DNA from: Streptomyces lichenis
GTDB taxonomy: Bacteria; Actinomycetota; Actinomycetes; Streptomycetales; Streptomycetaceae
Direction: 5' to 3'
Assembly: GCF_023218175.1 (NCBI RefSeq)
Contig: NZ_JALPTH010000042.1
Coordinates: forward strand, 1-48,080
Length of the DNA stretch: 48,080 nt
Shown: positions 40,879 to 48,080 of the stretch, piece after piece
Position numbering within the stretch: the stretch's first letter is position 1
Layout: every line of letters begins with the position of its first letter
Notes under the pieces: generated by a model
Seen by the model: the letters and a program-made list of their open reading frames with translations, nothing else
The model's database searches: none
Told to the model about the DNA's origin: nothing
Program-made: the position numbers and the translations under genes

Positions 40879-42300
40879 TCAGCCGGTACGCCGCAGCAAC
40901 GCCAGGTACATCGCGTCCGTACCGTGCAGATGCGGCCAGAGCTGCACATCGGGGCCGTCCCCCAGCGCCGGGACCCCCGGCATCAGCGGCCGGGCGTCCA
41001 GCAGCTCCGCGCCCCCGGTGCGCTTCAGCACGTCGTCCACCACCGCCCGGGTCTCCGCCAGATGCGGCGAGCAGGTCGCGTACCCGACCACCCCGCCGAC
41101 CCGCACCGACGCCAGCGCCTCGGTGAGCAGCGCGCGCTGCAACGGAGCGAAGCCCTCCAGGTCCTCCGGGCGCCGCCGCCACCGCGCCTCCGGACGGCGC
41201 CGCAAGGCACCGAGCCCCGAGCACGGCACATCGACCAGCACCCGGTCGAACGACCCCGGCACCCATGGCGGCCGCGTGCCGTCGGTGGTGATCACCTGAT
41301 ACGGACCCGGGTTGCCCGAAAGCGCCCGCTCCACCAGCCGCGCCCGGTGCGGCTGCTTCTCCGCGGCCACCAGCCGCGCGCCCCGCCGCGCCGCCAGCGC
41401 CCCGAGCAGCGCCGCCTTCCCGCCCGGGCCGGCGCACCCGTCCAGCCACCGCCGGTCCGGCCCCTCCAGCGGGGCGTTCGCCAGTGCCACGGCCACCAGT
41501 TGGCTGCCCTCGTCCTGCACCCCGGCCCGGCCCTCCGCGACCGCCGCCAGGGCCCCCGGCTCACCGCCCTCGGCCAGCCGCACCGCGTACGGCGACCAGC
41601 GCCCGGGCAGCGCCTCCTCGCCGACCGCGGCCAGCAGCTCGTCCTGCCCGATCCGGCCCGGGCGCGCCACCAGCGTCACCTCGGGCCGCTCGTTGTCCGC
41701 CTCCAGCAGGTCCTCGATGCCCGCCCGGCCTCCGCCGAGGGCGTCCCAGAGCGCGGACACCACCCACCGCGGGTGCGAGTGCACCACGGCCAGGTGGTCC
41801 TCGGCGTCCTCCTCATACGGAGGGGCGACCTCCTCCAGCCACCCGTCCAGGTCCCGCTGGGCGATCCGCCGCAGCACCGCGTTGACGAACTTGGCCCGTC
41901 CGTCCCCCAGCACCACCCGGGCCAGCTCCACGCTCGCCGACACCGCGGCGTGCGTCGGAATCCTGGTCCCCAGCAACTGGTGCGCGCCCAGCGACAGCAC
42001 GTCCAGCACCGGCGGGTCCACCTCGCGCAGCGGCCGGTCCACACAGGCCGCGATCACCGCGTCATAGGTGCCCTGCCGGCGCAGCGTGCCGTACACCAGC
42101 TCGGTGGCCAGCGCCGCGTCCCGCGCCTCGAACCCCTCGTTGTTCTCCCGCGCCTTGCGCAGCAGCGGCGGCAGCACCAGGTTCGCGTAGGCGTCGCGCT
42201 CGTCCACCGCCCTCAGCGCCTCGAACGCGAGCATCCGCACCGGGTCCTTCCTGGGGCGGCGGTACGGCGTGGACGGACGGCGACGGGGCTGCTCGCTCAA
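40879..42300 (-). CDS. rsmB: 16S rRNA m5C967 methyltransferase (RsmB/Sun)
   Basis: The 473-residue protein has an N-terminal NusB-like RNA-binding domain (about 15-165, with LATELVYGTLRRQGTYD) and a C-terminal Rossmann methyltransferase. SAM motif I is WLDGCAGPGGKAALLGAL; the two conserved cysteines are in VDVPCSGLGALRRRPE and GYATCSPHLAET, both kept. It methylates C5 of a cytosine in 16S rRNA. It uses a TTG start with GGAG eight bases upstream, 34 bases after fmt, so the two form an operon. Confidence 0.94.
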   Translation of the reverse strand: MSEQPRRRPSTPYRRPRKDPVRMLAFEALRAVDERDAYANLVLPPLLRKARENNEGFEARDAALATELVYGTLRRQGTYDAVIAACVDRPLREVDPPVLDVLSLGAHQLLGTRIPTHAAVSASVELARVVLGDGRAKFVNAVLRRIAQRDLDGWLEEVAPPYEEDAEDHLAVVHSHPRWVVSALWDALGGGRAGIEDLLEADNERPEVTLVARPGRIGQDELLAAVGEEALPGRWSPYAVRLAEGGEPGALAAVAEGRAGVQDEGSQLVAVALANAPLEGPDRRWLDGCAGPGGKAALLGALAARRGARLVAAEKQPHRARLVERALSGNPGPYQVITTDGTRPPWVPGSFDRVLVDVPCSGLGALRRRPEARWRRRPEDLEGFAPLQRALLTEALASVRVGGVVGYATCSPHLAETRAVVDDVLKRTGGAELLDARPLMPGVPALGDGPDVQLWPHLHGTDAMYLALLRRTG

Positions 42301-42334
42301 AAGGTGCTCCGCGGATCGAAAAGGCTCAACCCTC

Positions 42335-43279
42335 TCAGCCTACGTCCCCGGCCCCCAGCCGCTCCCCGGGGGCGATGCGCACCCCGCGCGCCCAGTCCGC
42401 GCCCCGCATCGGCTTCTTGCCCTGCGGCTGCACCCACAGCAGCTCCACCGCGTGCGACCCGGTCCCGGCCCACACGTTGTTCTTCGCCACCGCCAGCTCA
42501 CCGGGCGCCAGCTCACTGCGCTCCGGCACCGGCAGCGCCTGCACCACCTTCAGCCGCTCCCCCCGGAACACCGTCCACGCCCCCGGCGCGGGCGTGCACC
42601 CGCGGACCACCCGGTCCACCCGCAGCGCCGGCGCCGCGAAGTCGAGCCGGGCGTCCTCCACGGTGATCTTCGGCGCCAGGCTCACCCCGTCCGCCGGCTG
42701 CGGCACCGCCTGCAGCGTGCCGTCCTCGATGCCGTCCATGGTCGCCGCGAGCAGCCCCGCCCCGGCGAACGCCAACCGCGTGAGCAGGTCCCCGCTGGTG
42801 TCCGTGTGCCGCACATCCTCGGTCACCACCCCGTACACCGGCCCCGAGTCCAGCCCCTCCTCGATCAGGAACGTCGACGCCCCCGTGGTCTGGTCCCCCG
42901 CCATGATCGAGTGCTGCACCGGAGCGGCGCCGCGCCACGCGGGCAGCAGCGAGAAGTGCAGGTTCACCCAGCCCCGCGCCGGCACGTCCAGCGCGACCTT
43001 GGGCAGCAGCGCGCCGTACGCCACCACCGGGCAGCAGTCCGGCGCGATCTCCCGCAGCCTGCCCAGGAACTCCTCGTCCCGCGGCCGGGCCGGCTTCAGC
43101 ACCTCGATCCCCGCCTCCTCGGCCCGCTGCGCGACCGGACTGGCCACCAGCCGCCGCCCCCGCCCCGCGGGCGCGTCGGGCCGGGTCACGACGGCGGCCA
43201 CCTCATGCCGCCCGGAGGCGATCAGAGCGTCCAGGGCGGGAACGGCGACCTCGGGGGTGCCTGCGAAGACGAGCTTCAT
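42335..43279 (-). CDS. fmt: methionyl-tRNA formyltransferase
   Basis: The 314-residue enzyme formylates initiator Met-tRNA using 10-formyl-tetrahydrofolate. The N-terminus MKLVFAGTPEVAVPALDAL, active-site NLHFSLLPAWRGAAPVQ (Asn and His) and the DSGPVYG Asp are canonical, and a C-terminal tRNA-binding OB-like domain follows. The ATG is fixed by the family. It leads the fmt-rsmB operon. Directly upstream lies the gene-free repeat region at 43.37-44.24 kb, so its promoter must lie within about 90 bases or inside the repeats. Confidence 0.95.
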   Translation of the reverse strand: MKLVFAGTPEVAVPALDALIASGRHEVAAVVTRPDAPAGRGRRLVASPVAQRAEEAGIEVLKPARPRDEEFLGRLREIAPDCCPVVAYGALLPKVALDVPARGWVNLHFSLLPAWRGAAPVQHSIMAGDQTTGASTFLIEEGLDSGPVYGVVTEDVRHTDTSGDLLTRLAFAGAGLLAATMDGIEDGTLQAVPQPADGVSLAPKITVEDARLDFAAPALRVDRVVRGCTPAPGAWTVFRGERLKVVQALPVPERSELAPGELAVAKNNVWAGTGSHAVELLWVQPQGKKPMRGADWARGVRIAPGERLGAGDVG

Positions 43280-43370
43280 CGGGGTCTGGCTGCCTGTCTG
43301 TCGGTCCGGCGGTGGGCAGCGCACCAGTCTAATGCGGTGGGCGGCTGTCGCCGCCGCTGACCGGGTCCGC

Positions 43371-43606
43371 CCGGTGGCCTCGCTGACGCGTCTGCGTCTG
43401 CGCTTGGTTTCGGTCCGGTGGCGGTTTGCGGGTCCGGTGGGTGTGCACTCTGCCCGGTGGGTGGGGGGCGGGGCACTCCGGGCTCACGTGCTCGCCGCTC
43501 GTGCTTGAACGTCAGACGGTCAAGCGAACCGTTCGACTTACACTCGTCGGTCCCCCAAGGACTTCGTCCAGGGGGTACCCCCAGCGCGCGCGACCCTGCG
43601 TACCCC
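43371..43606 (+). repeat. left copy of a ~200-bp inverted repeat
   Basis: This is the partner of 43979-44180 on the opposite strand. Perfectly matched blocks are 20 bp at its outer end (43371-43390 with 44161-44180), 31 bp in the middle (43471-43501 with 44051-44081) and 22 bp at the inner end (43585-43606 with 43979-44000); the rest is imperfect, about 80% by eye. It is 236 bases long, 34 more than its partner, which the mini-element at 43550-43582 accounts for. Confidence 0.9.
43550..43582. repeat. ~33-bp palindromic mini-element within the left repeat copy
   Basis: It folds as TCCCCC-AA-GGAC-TTC-GTCC-A-GGGGG and ends in TACCCCC. It has no counterpart in the right copy of the inverted repeat. 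It has the same design as the element in the chitinase gene at 16247-16276. Confidence 0.75.
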
Positions 43607-43742
43607 ACCCAACGTCCGGAGGGCGAGTGCACCCCGGTGGCACGACCCCGGCCTAGGGGCCGGGACACAGCCAGGCGCAGCGATACGGACCCCAGGCTCC
43701 GAAGGGACCGCAATCGTTTGTACGGGCCGGGCGAGACCGTCC

Positions 43743-43931
43743 CACCCGCCGGGCAGTGGCGTCCGACCGATGCGGGCCCACGGCCCGGGGAATCGTCGGC
43801 CATCGCGAGGGAGGCAGTCGCCTCACCAGGCGGGCCGCAGCCCCAGGCGGCGGCACGGGGCCGGGGCCTGGACGGGCCGTATCACCCGCCGGGCGGTGGC
43901 GTCCGACCGGCGCGGGCCCACGGCCCGGGGA
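43743..43931 (+). repeat. 49-bp direct repeat between the inverted copies
   Basis: CACCCGCCGGGC-RGTGGCGTCCGACC occurs at 43743 and 43883, offset 140 bases; each copy runs to CACGGCCCGGGGA. They differ at about three of 49 positions. Similarity fades outwards but GGGCC.GG..CCGT precedes both. A separate hairpin CCCGGCC-GGCCGGG lies near 43648-43663. No gene is supported in the 372 bases between the inverted copies. Confidence 0.85.
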
Positions 43932-43978
43932 GAGGGCATCAGCCACGGCGATTCGGTCAGTGCGCCGCCGGTCGGGTG

Positions 43979-44180
43979 GGGGTACGCAGGGTCGCGCGCG
44001 GAGCCGCCGAGCGTAATGAGGCGATGTGCTTGAGCGTCGAACGGTGCGCGCGAGCGGCGAGCACGTGAGCCCGGAGTGCCCACGCCCCCACCCACCGCAG
44101 AGCGGACCCGACCACCGGACCGGCGAAAGGCCACCGGACCCATGCCGAAGCAGACCCACCCGCGTCAGCGAGGCCACCGG
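43979..44180 (-). repeat. right copy of the ~200-bp inverted repeat
   Basis: The reverse complement of this segment matches 43371-43606 apart from the mini-element. It is 202 bases long. Its outer 20 bases, CGCGTCAGCGAGGCCACCGG, are repeated once more at 44222-44241 in direct orientation. Confidence 0.9.
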
Positions 44181-44221
44181 GCAGGGGCCCGGCCCGGACA
44201 CCGGCGGCGCACGCCGCCCAC

Positions 44222-44241
44222 CGCGTCAGCGAGGCCACCGG
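44222..44241 (+). repeat. extra copy of the inverted-repeat terminus
   Basis: CGCGTCAGCGAGGCCACCGG is identical to 44161-44180 and lies 61 bases further on. It may be the end of a third, truncated repeat copy; the following GCCGGCGGCC-AAAC-GCCCGGCCGGC forms its own hairpin. Confidence 0.85.
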
Positions 44242-44289
44242 GCCGGCGGCCAAACGCCCGGCCGGCGGCCGCCTGAGGCCCCTCGAATA

Positions 44290-44352
44290 TGCGGATACGC
44301 ATCCGCAGCGTGACCCCACCGAGCGTGGCGCGTTGGTCAAGGCGGATTGACC
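44290..44352. promoter_or_regulatory. two inverted repeats before the small HTH gene
   Basis: TGCGGAT-ACGC-ATCCGCA (44290-44307) and GGTCAA-GGCGGA-TTGACC (44335-44352) lie 28 bases apart, 58 bases before the HTH gene. The second is flanked by TT and GACCAA, giving a partly doubled half-site. They look like operators; autoregulation by the HTH protein is possible. Confidence 0.5.
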
Positions 44353-44410
44353 GACCAAGGGTCGCCGTGCGCGACCCGCTCCTTTCCGACGCCGGTTCGA
44401 GAGGCTCCTC

Positions 44411-44929
44411 ATGGCCGACCACGCAACCCACGACGCCCAGGCCCGGGCGAGCCTGCACCTGCTGGTGCGGGACATCGAGCGGGTCCGCCGGCAGGTGGAC
44501 GCATTGCGCACGCTCACCGCACAGCTCGGCAATGTCTACCGTCCGCGGCGATCGGGACCCGCCACGGGCTTCGTCGTCTACGGCCGGGCCCCCGCCCCCA
44601 CGGTCAGACTCGCCCAGGAGTTGCGCGACAGCGTCGAGACCCTGGTCACCGCCGCGGTGGACTTCGACCGCTCGCTGGGCTTCTCGTGGGACGCGGTGGG
44701 CTCCGCCCTCGGGGTGACCAAGCAGGCCGTCCACCGCCGCTACGGCACCCGCCGCCCGACCCCGCAGCCGGTCGCCGGCGGCCCCGAGCAGGGTGAGCCG
44801 GGAGCCAGGACGGTGCCCACCGTCCCCGCCGCCCGCTCCATGCCCATGCCCCAGCAGCCCACCGCAACCACCCGGACGCTCCGCGAGGACGTCCGCCCCA
44901 GTGCCTTCCCCGCCCCGCGCAACGGCTGA
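44411..44929 (+). CDS. small helix-turn-helix protein
   Basis: The 172-residue protein has an N-terminal helical part (RASLHLLVRDIERVRRQVDA, possibly coiled), then a helix-turn-helix at about 95-115, FSWDAVGSALGVTKQAVHRR, and a disordered Pro/Thr-rich tail. The HTH resembles sigma region 4/LuxR-like recognition helices. I do not recognise a named family; similar hypothetical proteins occur next to priA in Streptomyces from memory. It is divergent from fmt across the repeats, and convergent with priA. A weak GAGAGG ribosome binding site lies upstream. Confidence 0.7.
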   Translation: MADHATHDAQARASLHLLVRDIERVRRQVDALRTLTAQLGNVYRPRRSGPATGFVVYGRAPAPTVRLAQELRDSVETLVTAAVDFDRSLGFSWDAVGSALGVTKQAVHRRYGTRRPTPQPVAGGPEQGEPGARTVPTVPAARSMPMPQQPTATTRTLREDVRPSAFPAPRNG

Positions 44930-44942
44930 CCTCCCCCGGACC

Positions 44943-44980
44943 GGCTGCCGCCTGCCCTTCCTCCCCGGCAGGCGGCAGCC
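44943..44980. terminator. strong terminator hairpin
   Basis: GGCTGCCGCCTGCC (44943-44956) pairs perfectly with GGCAGGCGGCAGCC (44967-44980) around ten bases. It separates the HTH gene from the opposing priA gene and can act on both strands. Confidence 0.85.
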
Positions 44981-45057
44981 GCACACCGCGGGGCCGCGCC
45001 CGCCGGAACGGGCGGGAGACCGCGTCGGTCGCGGACAGGGCGGCCCGCCAAGGGAGC

Positions 45058-47208
45058 TCAGCCGATGTCCGGCGGGTCCACCCGCACCCGCACCGGATCG
45101 TCCCCGCCCCGTGCCAGCCGCCCCGCCTGCGCGGCCTTGAGCGCCGCGGCCAGGGCGGCCCCGCTGCCCGGCGGTACGCGCAGCAGGGCGCGCTCCCACT
45201 CCTCGCCCGGCGGCGGGTCGCCCGTGCGGCGCGGGGCGCCCGGGGGGCGGGGTGGGAGGGGGACGGGGCCCAGCACCTCGGCGTCCCCGGGCAGCTCGGC
45301 CGCCGTGAGGAAGGCGGCCACCGCCTCCGCCCGGCCGGTCACGGACGCCATCCGGGAGACCGGGGGGAAGCCGAGCTCGGCGCGCTCGGCCAGCTCCCGC
45401 TGGGCGTGGCCCACCGGGTCCCAGCGGACCAGCGCCTGCACCGGGCGCAGCGTCGGCTCGGCGACGACCACGACCATGCCGCCGTCGTCCTGGCCCCGCA
45501 CCAGCGCCGCGGCGTCGATCCAGCGGCGCAGGGCCTCCTCCCCGGCCCGCAGGTCGGGGCGGCCCAGCATCGCCCAGCCGTCGAGCAGCAGCGCGGCCGC
45601 GTAGCCGGCGCCCTCGGCGACCGGCTCGGCGCCGGGCGTGCTGACGACCAGGGCGGGCCGGGCCGGCACGGTGTCCAGGATGTGGTCGCGGCCGGAGGTG
45701 CGCACCGGCACCGCGGGGAAGGCGCGGCCCAGCTCCTCGGCGGTGCGCCGGGCGCCGACCACCTGCGCGCGCAGCCGGGGCGCCCCGCAGGTGAGGCAGT
45801 GCCAGTCGGGGGCGCCCCGCCCGCACCAGCCGCAGCGCAGCAAGTCCTGGCCGCCGGGAGCCTCCAGGGGGCCGGAGCAGTGGCGGCAGCGCGCCGGGGT
45901 GCGGCACAGCTCGCAGGCGAGACGGGGGACATAGCCCCGGCGGGGCACCTGCACCAGTACGGGGCCGGTCTTCAGGCCCTCGCGTACGGCCTGCCAGGCC
46001 AGGGTGGGCAGCCGGGCGGCGCGGGCGGCCTCGTCGCGGGCCAGCTCGTTGTCGCCGACGGTGCGGACCAGGGGCGCGGCGGCCCGGACCTCCTGGCGGG
46101 GGGCGAGCAGCGGGCGGGCCCAGCCGGTCTGCACCAGCTGCGCGGCCTCCACGGTGCAGCCGGTGGCGCCCAGCAGGAAGCCGCAGCCCTCGTGGGCAGC
46201 GCGCAGCAGCAGGACCTCCCGGGCGTGCGGCAGCGGGGCGTGCTGCTCGCTGTGGCTGCCGTCCCCGTCGTCCCAGATGGCGACCAGCCCGAGGTCCTTG
46301 ACCGGGGCGAACATCGCCGCCCGGGTGCCGACGACGGCCCGCACCGCGCCCCGGCGGACGGCCAGCCACTGGGCGTACCGCCGCTCGGGTCCGGCCTCGG
46401 CGGTGAGCAGGGCGTGCCGGCCCTCGCCGAGGGCGGCGGTGAGCGCGGCGTCCACCCGGGCGGCGGCCCGGCCGTCGGGGACGACGACCAGCGCGCCCCG
46501 TCCGGAGGCGAGGGTGGCAGTGATGGTGCGGGCCAGTTCGTCGGCCCAGTGCGGCCCGGGCAGCGCGTTCCACACCGCGCGGGGCGAGGCGCCCTGCGCC
46601 AGCGCGGCCAGGAAGGCCTCCCCCTGCTCGTACCGGCTCCAGCTACCGGCTTCCGGGGCGGGCGGCGGAGGCAGCGGCTCGGGCGAGGGGCGGCGCTCGG
46701 CGCGGGTGCTGCGGGGCGGCACCGCGAGCTGGAGGACGTCGGCCAGGCTGCCCGCGTACCGGTCGGCCACGGCGCGGGCCAGGCCGAGCAGCTCGGGGCT
46801 GAGCACCGGTTCGGGCGAGACCACGTCGGCGAGGGCGGCGAGCGGCCCGGCGTAGTCGGATTCGGCGCGGCGCTCCACCAGGAAGCCGTCGATGAGCCGG
46901 CCGCCCTCGCGCCGGCCGCCGCGCACCTGGTGGGCGCCCGCCCCGAAGCGGACCCGGACCCGCACCCCGGGCTGCGCGGCCTCGTCCAGCTCCTCGGGGA
47001 CGGCGTAGTCGAAGAACTGGTCGAGATGGAGCACGCCCTTGTTGACCACGATCCGGGCGACCGGCAGCTCCTTGGCGAGGGCCGCGCCGCGCCAGGTGCG
47101 GGGCTTGGCCCGGGGGACGTTCGCCGTGCGGACGGTCTCCCGGATCAGCGCGAGCTGCTCGGGCGGCTCGACCGCTCCGGCCTCGGGTTCCTCCTGCTCG
47201 CTGCGCAC
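45058..47208 (-). CDS. priA: PriA-like primosomal protein N' without a helicase core
   Basis: The 716-residue protein has the PriA 3'-DNA-binding domain (ARIVVNKGVLHLDQFFDYAV), the RRAESDYAG-type linker, and the zinc-binding cysteines CELCRTPARCRHC, CGWCG and WHCLTCG. A Walker A GxGKT/S is absent: the expected place reads NALPGPHWADELARTI, and the DEEH box is DDGDGSHSEQH. This is the actinobacterial form, probably a DNA-binding replication-restart factor without helicase activity. GTG at 47208 is the upstream-most reasonable start; a start several codons later is possible. It is transcribed after metK, with the gene remnant between them. Confidence 0.9.
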   Translation of the reverse strand: MRSEQEEPEAGAVEPPEQLALIRETVRTANVPRAKPRTWRGAALAKELPVARIVVNKGVLHLDQFFDYAVPEELDEAAQPGVRVRVRFGAGAHQVRGGRREGGRLIDGFLVERRAESDYAGPLAALADVVSPEPVLSPELLGLARAVADRYAGSLADVLQLAVPPRSTRAERRPSPEPLPPPPAPEAGSWSRYEQGEAFLAALAQGASPRAVWNALPGPHWADELARTITATLASGRGALVVVPDGRAAARVDAALTAALGEGRHALLTAEAGPERRYAQWLAVRRGAVRAVVGTRAAMFAPVKDLGLVAIWDDGDGSHSEQHAPLPHAREVLLLRAAHEGCGFLLGATGCTVEAAQLVQTGWARPLLAPRQEVRAAAPLVRTVGDNELARDEAARAARLPTLAWQAVREGLKTGPVLVQVPRRGYVPRLACELCRTPARCRHCSGPLEAPGGQDLLRCGWCGRGAPDWHCLTCGAPRLRAQVVGARRTAEELGRAFPAVPVRTSGRDHILDTVPARPALVVSTPGAEPVAEGAGYAAALLLDGWAMLGRPDLRAGEEALRRWIDAAALVRGQDDGGMVVVVAEPTLRPVQALVRWDPVGHAQRELAERAELGFPPVSRMASVTGRAEAVAAFLTAAELPGDAEVLGPVPLPPRPPGAPRRTGDPPPGEEWERALLRVPPGSGAALAAALKAAQAGRLARGGDDPVRVRVDPPDIG

Positions 47209-47305
47209 ACCGAATTCCTACCAGACCCCACCGACACCGCCTCCGGCCGGCCGATTGGTCAGGCCACCGGGCCCGTTGTCAGTGGTGTCCGCTTCCATGG
47301 TGGCC

Positions 47306-47942
47306 ATGACCGTTCACACCGTCGCCGGCCGGCTGCCCGGTATCGCCGAGCTGCGCGACCACTGCCGTGCCCTGGCTGCCCTGGAGGCCGTCGTCTGCCC
47401 CGCTGGTCGGAGACGGTGGAGCTGGCCGAGATGAGCAATGGCAGCGGTGACGAGTACGGGATCGTGTTCTGCCCGGCCGGGGTGTGGATACGCGGGTTCG
47501 ACCATGAGTCGCTGATGAGCCCGTACGCCCGGGACGAGCTGGAGGTGTGGCCGGGGGTGCTGGAGGAGGTGCCGGAGGTGTTCCGGGAGTACGTGGTGGA
47601 GCCGGCGTTCTCGGACGAGGGGTGCCGAGGGTGACGGCCTGTCTGTGGCGGACCACCGAGGACACGGTCTGGCGGACGGGAAGCGCCATCGAGTTCCCGG
47701 CGTCGGAGGACCGGGCGGACGTGGACGGGGCGGAGTACCTGTTCGCCGGGCTGGTGGACCGGTCCGCCGAGGTGTATGTGGAGTTCGCGCGGGACATGCA
47801 CGAGGTCGAGCTCGATGCGGCGGCGGTCGGGGAGGTGCTGGCCCTGCGTCCGCTCAGCGAGGGGCTGCTGGGGCGGCTGGTTCCGGGCCGTGTGCTCGGA
47901 GAGCTGATCGGGGACCTGTCGGAGATCGGCTATCCGTACTGA
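47306..47942 (+). pseudogene. frameshifted hypothetical gene (three frame segments)
   Basis: Three segments in different frames join into what I recognise as one actinobacterial hypothetical family. Segment 1 begins MTVHTVAGRLPGIAELRDHC (ATG 47306, runs to a stop at 47434). Segment 2 contains MSNGSGDEYGIVFCPAGVWI and FDHESLMSPYA (to a stop at 47634). Segment 3 contains VTACLWRTTEDTVWRTGSAI and ends ELIGDLSEIGYPY at 47942. A central stretch between segments 1 and 2 (where the family has an extra aromatic-rich segment) seems deleted, and a second frameshift lies near 47610-47634. If the assembly is right, it is a recent pseudogene. Function of the family is unknown. Confidence 0.65.
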
Positions 47943-47972
47943 CCGTCGACCGCACCCGGTGGCAGACAACGC

Positions 47973-48016
47973 CGCCGGGGTCCGGCACCCGGGTGAACGG
48001 GTGCCGGACCCCGGCG
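47973..48016. terminator. very strong terminator hairpin
   Basis: CGCCGGGGTCCGGCACCCG (47973-47991) pairs perfectly over 19 bp with 47998-48016 around GGTGAA. It lies between the frameshifted gene and the opposing probable metK end. Confidence 0.9.
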
Positions 48017-48049
48017 GGAGGCGGCGGAGGCCGTGGGGAGCGTGGCGGC

Positions 48050-48080
48050 CTACAGACCGGCGGCGGCGCGCAGGGCGTCC
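48050..48080 (-). CDS. metK: C-terminal end of probable S-adenosylmethionine synthetase
   Basis: The minus strand reads DALRAAAGL followed by TAG. This tail matches the end of Streptomyces MetK as I remember it, and metK is the usual neighbour of priA in these genomes. Only nine codons are in the window, so identification rests mainly on gene order. Confidence 0.5.
   Translation of the reverse strand, partial: DALRAAAGL

Noticed and set aside
43743..43931. CRISPR array
   Set aside because: Only two long direct copies, with an unrelated 91-base interval and no cas genes.
43371..44180. Classical insertion sequence
   Set aside because: No transposase frame lies between the inverted copies, and the arms are far longer than terminal repeats of simple elements. 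A non-autonomous element remains possible.

Overview
This window is very GC-rich chromosomal DNA of a Streptomyces-type actinomycete. The signs are near-universal G/C in third codon positions, many GTG (and one TTG) starts, long antisense shadow frames, an actinobacterial riboflavin operon with RibM, a DasR-type chitinase promoter, a GuaB1 protein, and an actinobacterial PriA without a helicase core. From memory, the gene order matches the conserved core region of Streptomyces chromosomes that runs from a uridine-kinase-like gene through rib/his, chitinase, guaB1, rpe, rsmB and fmt to priA and metK. I see no phage, plasmid, rRNA, tRNA, CRISPR array or classical insertion sequence.

Layout. (1) 1-9.6 kb: a uridine-kinase-like gene, a TPR/AAA+ CbxX-type ATPase, a three-gene minus-strand operon (hydrolase, Baeyer-Villiger-type monooxygenase, hydrolase) facing an IclR regulator across a perfect 23-bp palindrome, and a tightly overlapping trio of two membrane proteins and an SRPBCC protein. 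(2) 9.6-15.8 kb: a minus-strand block under an FMN riboswitch, ribD-ribE-ribM-ribAB-ribH, followed by hisE-hisG and a PH-like membrane protein. (3) 15.9-25.6 kb: a secreted GH18 chitinase behind two dre-like boxes, a degenerate ROK regulator divergent from an MFS transporter across a palindromic operator, a 0.5-kb GC-rich degenerate repeat array, an NCS2 uracil permease, a GH6 cellulase and a DUF5995 protein. (4) 25.6-31.9 kb: a cationic amino-acid monooxygenase, its matching amidase, an Lrp regulator and a CAT-type permease, then an SGNH hydrolase and a small ORF. (5) 32-35.3 kb: a Pro/Tyr-rich repeat relic leading into an RsbT-like kinase, a SpoIIE/PP2C phosphatase and a second HATPase. (6) 35.3-43.3 kb: guaB1, a SorC-family regulator, rpe, an ECF42-type sigma factor with its DGPF partner, rsmB and fmt. 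(7) 43.3-44.4 kb: no gene, but two ~200-bp repeats in inverted orientation around a direct repeat, one of them split by a ~33-bp mini-element. (8) 44.4-48.1 kb: a small HTH protein, priA, a frameshifted gene remnant, and the 3' end of probable metK.

Several blocks read as pathways. Lysine or arginine would be imported by the permease, converted to an amide by the monooxygenase, then hydrolysed by the amidase, with Lrp sensing the amino acid. Chitinase and cellulase scavenge polysaccharide, and riboflavin synthesis and uptake share one FMN-sensing leader. The most unusual DNA is the nested repeat region at 43.37-44.24 kb, a related mini-element in the chitinase reading frame just after the signal peptide, and the repeat-expanded frame in front of the RsbT-like gene.
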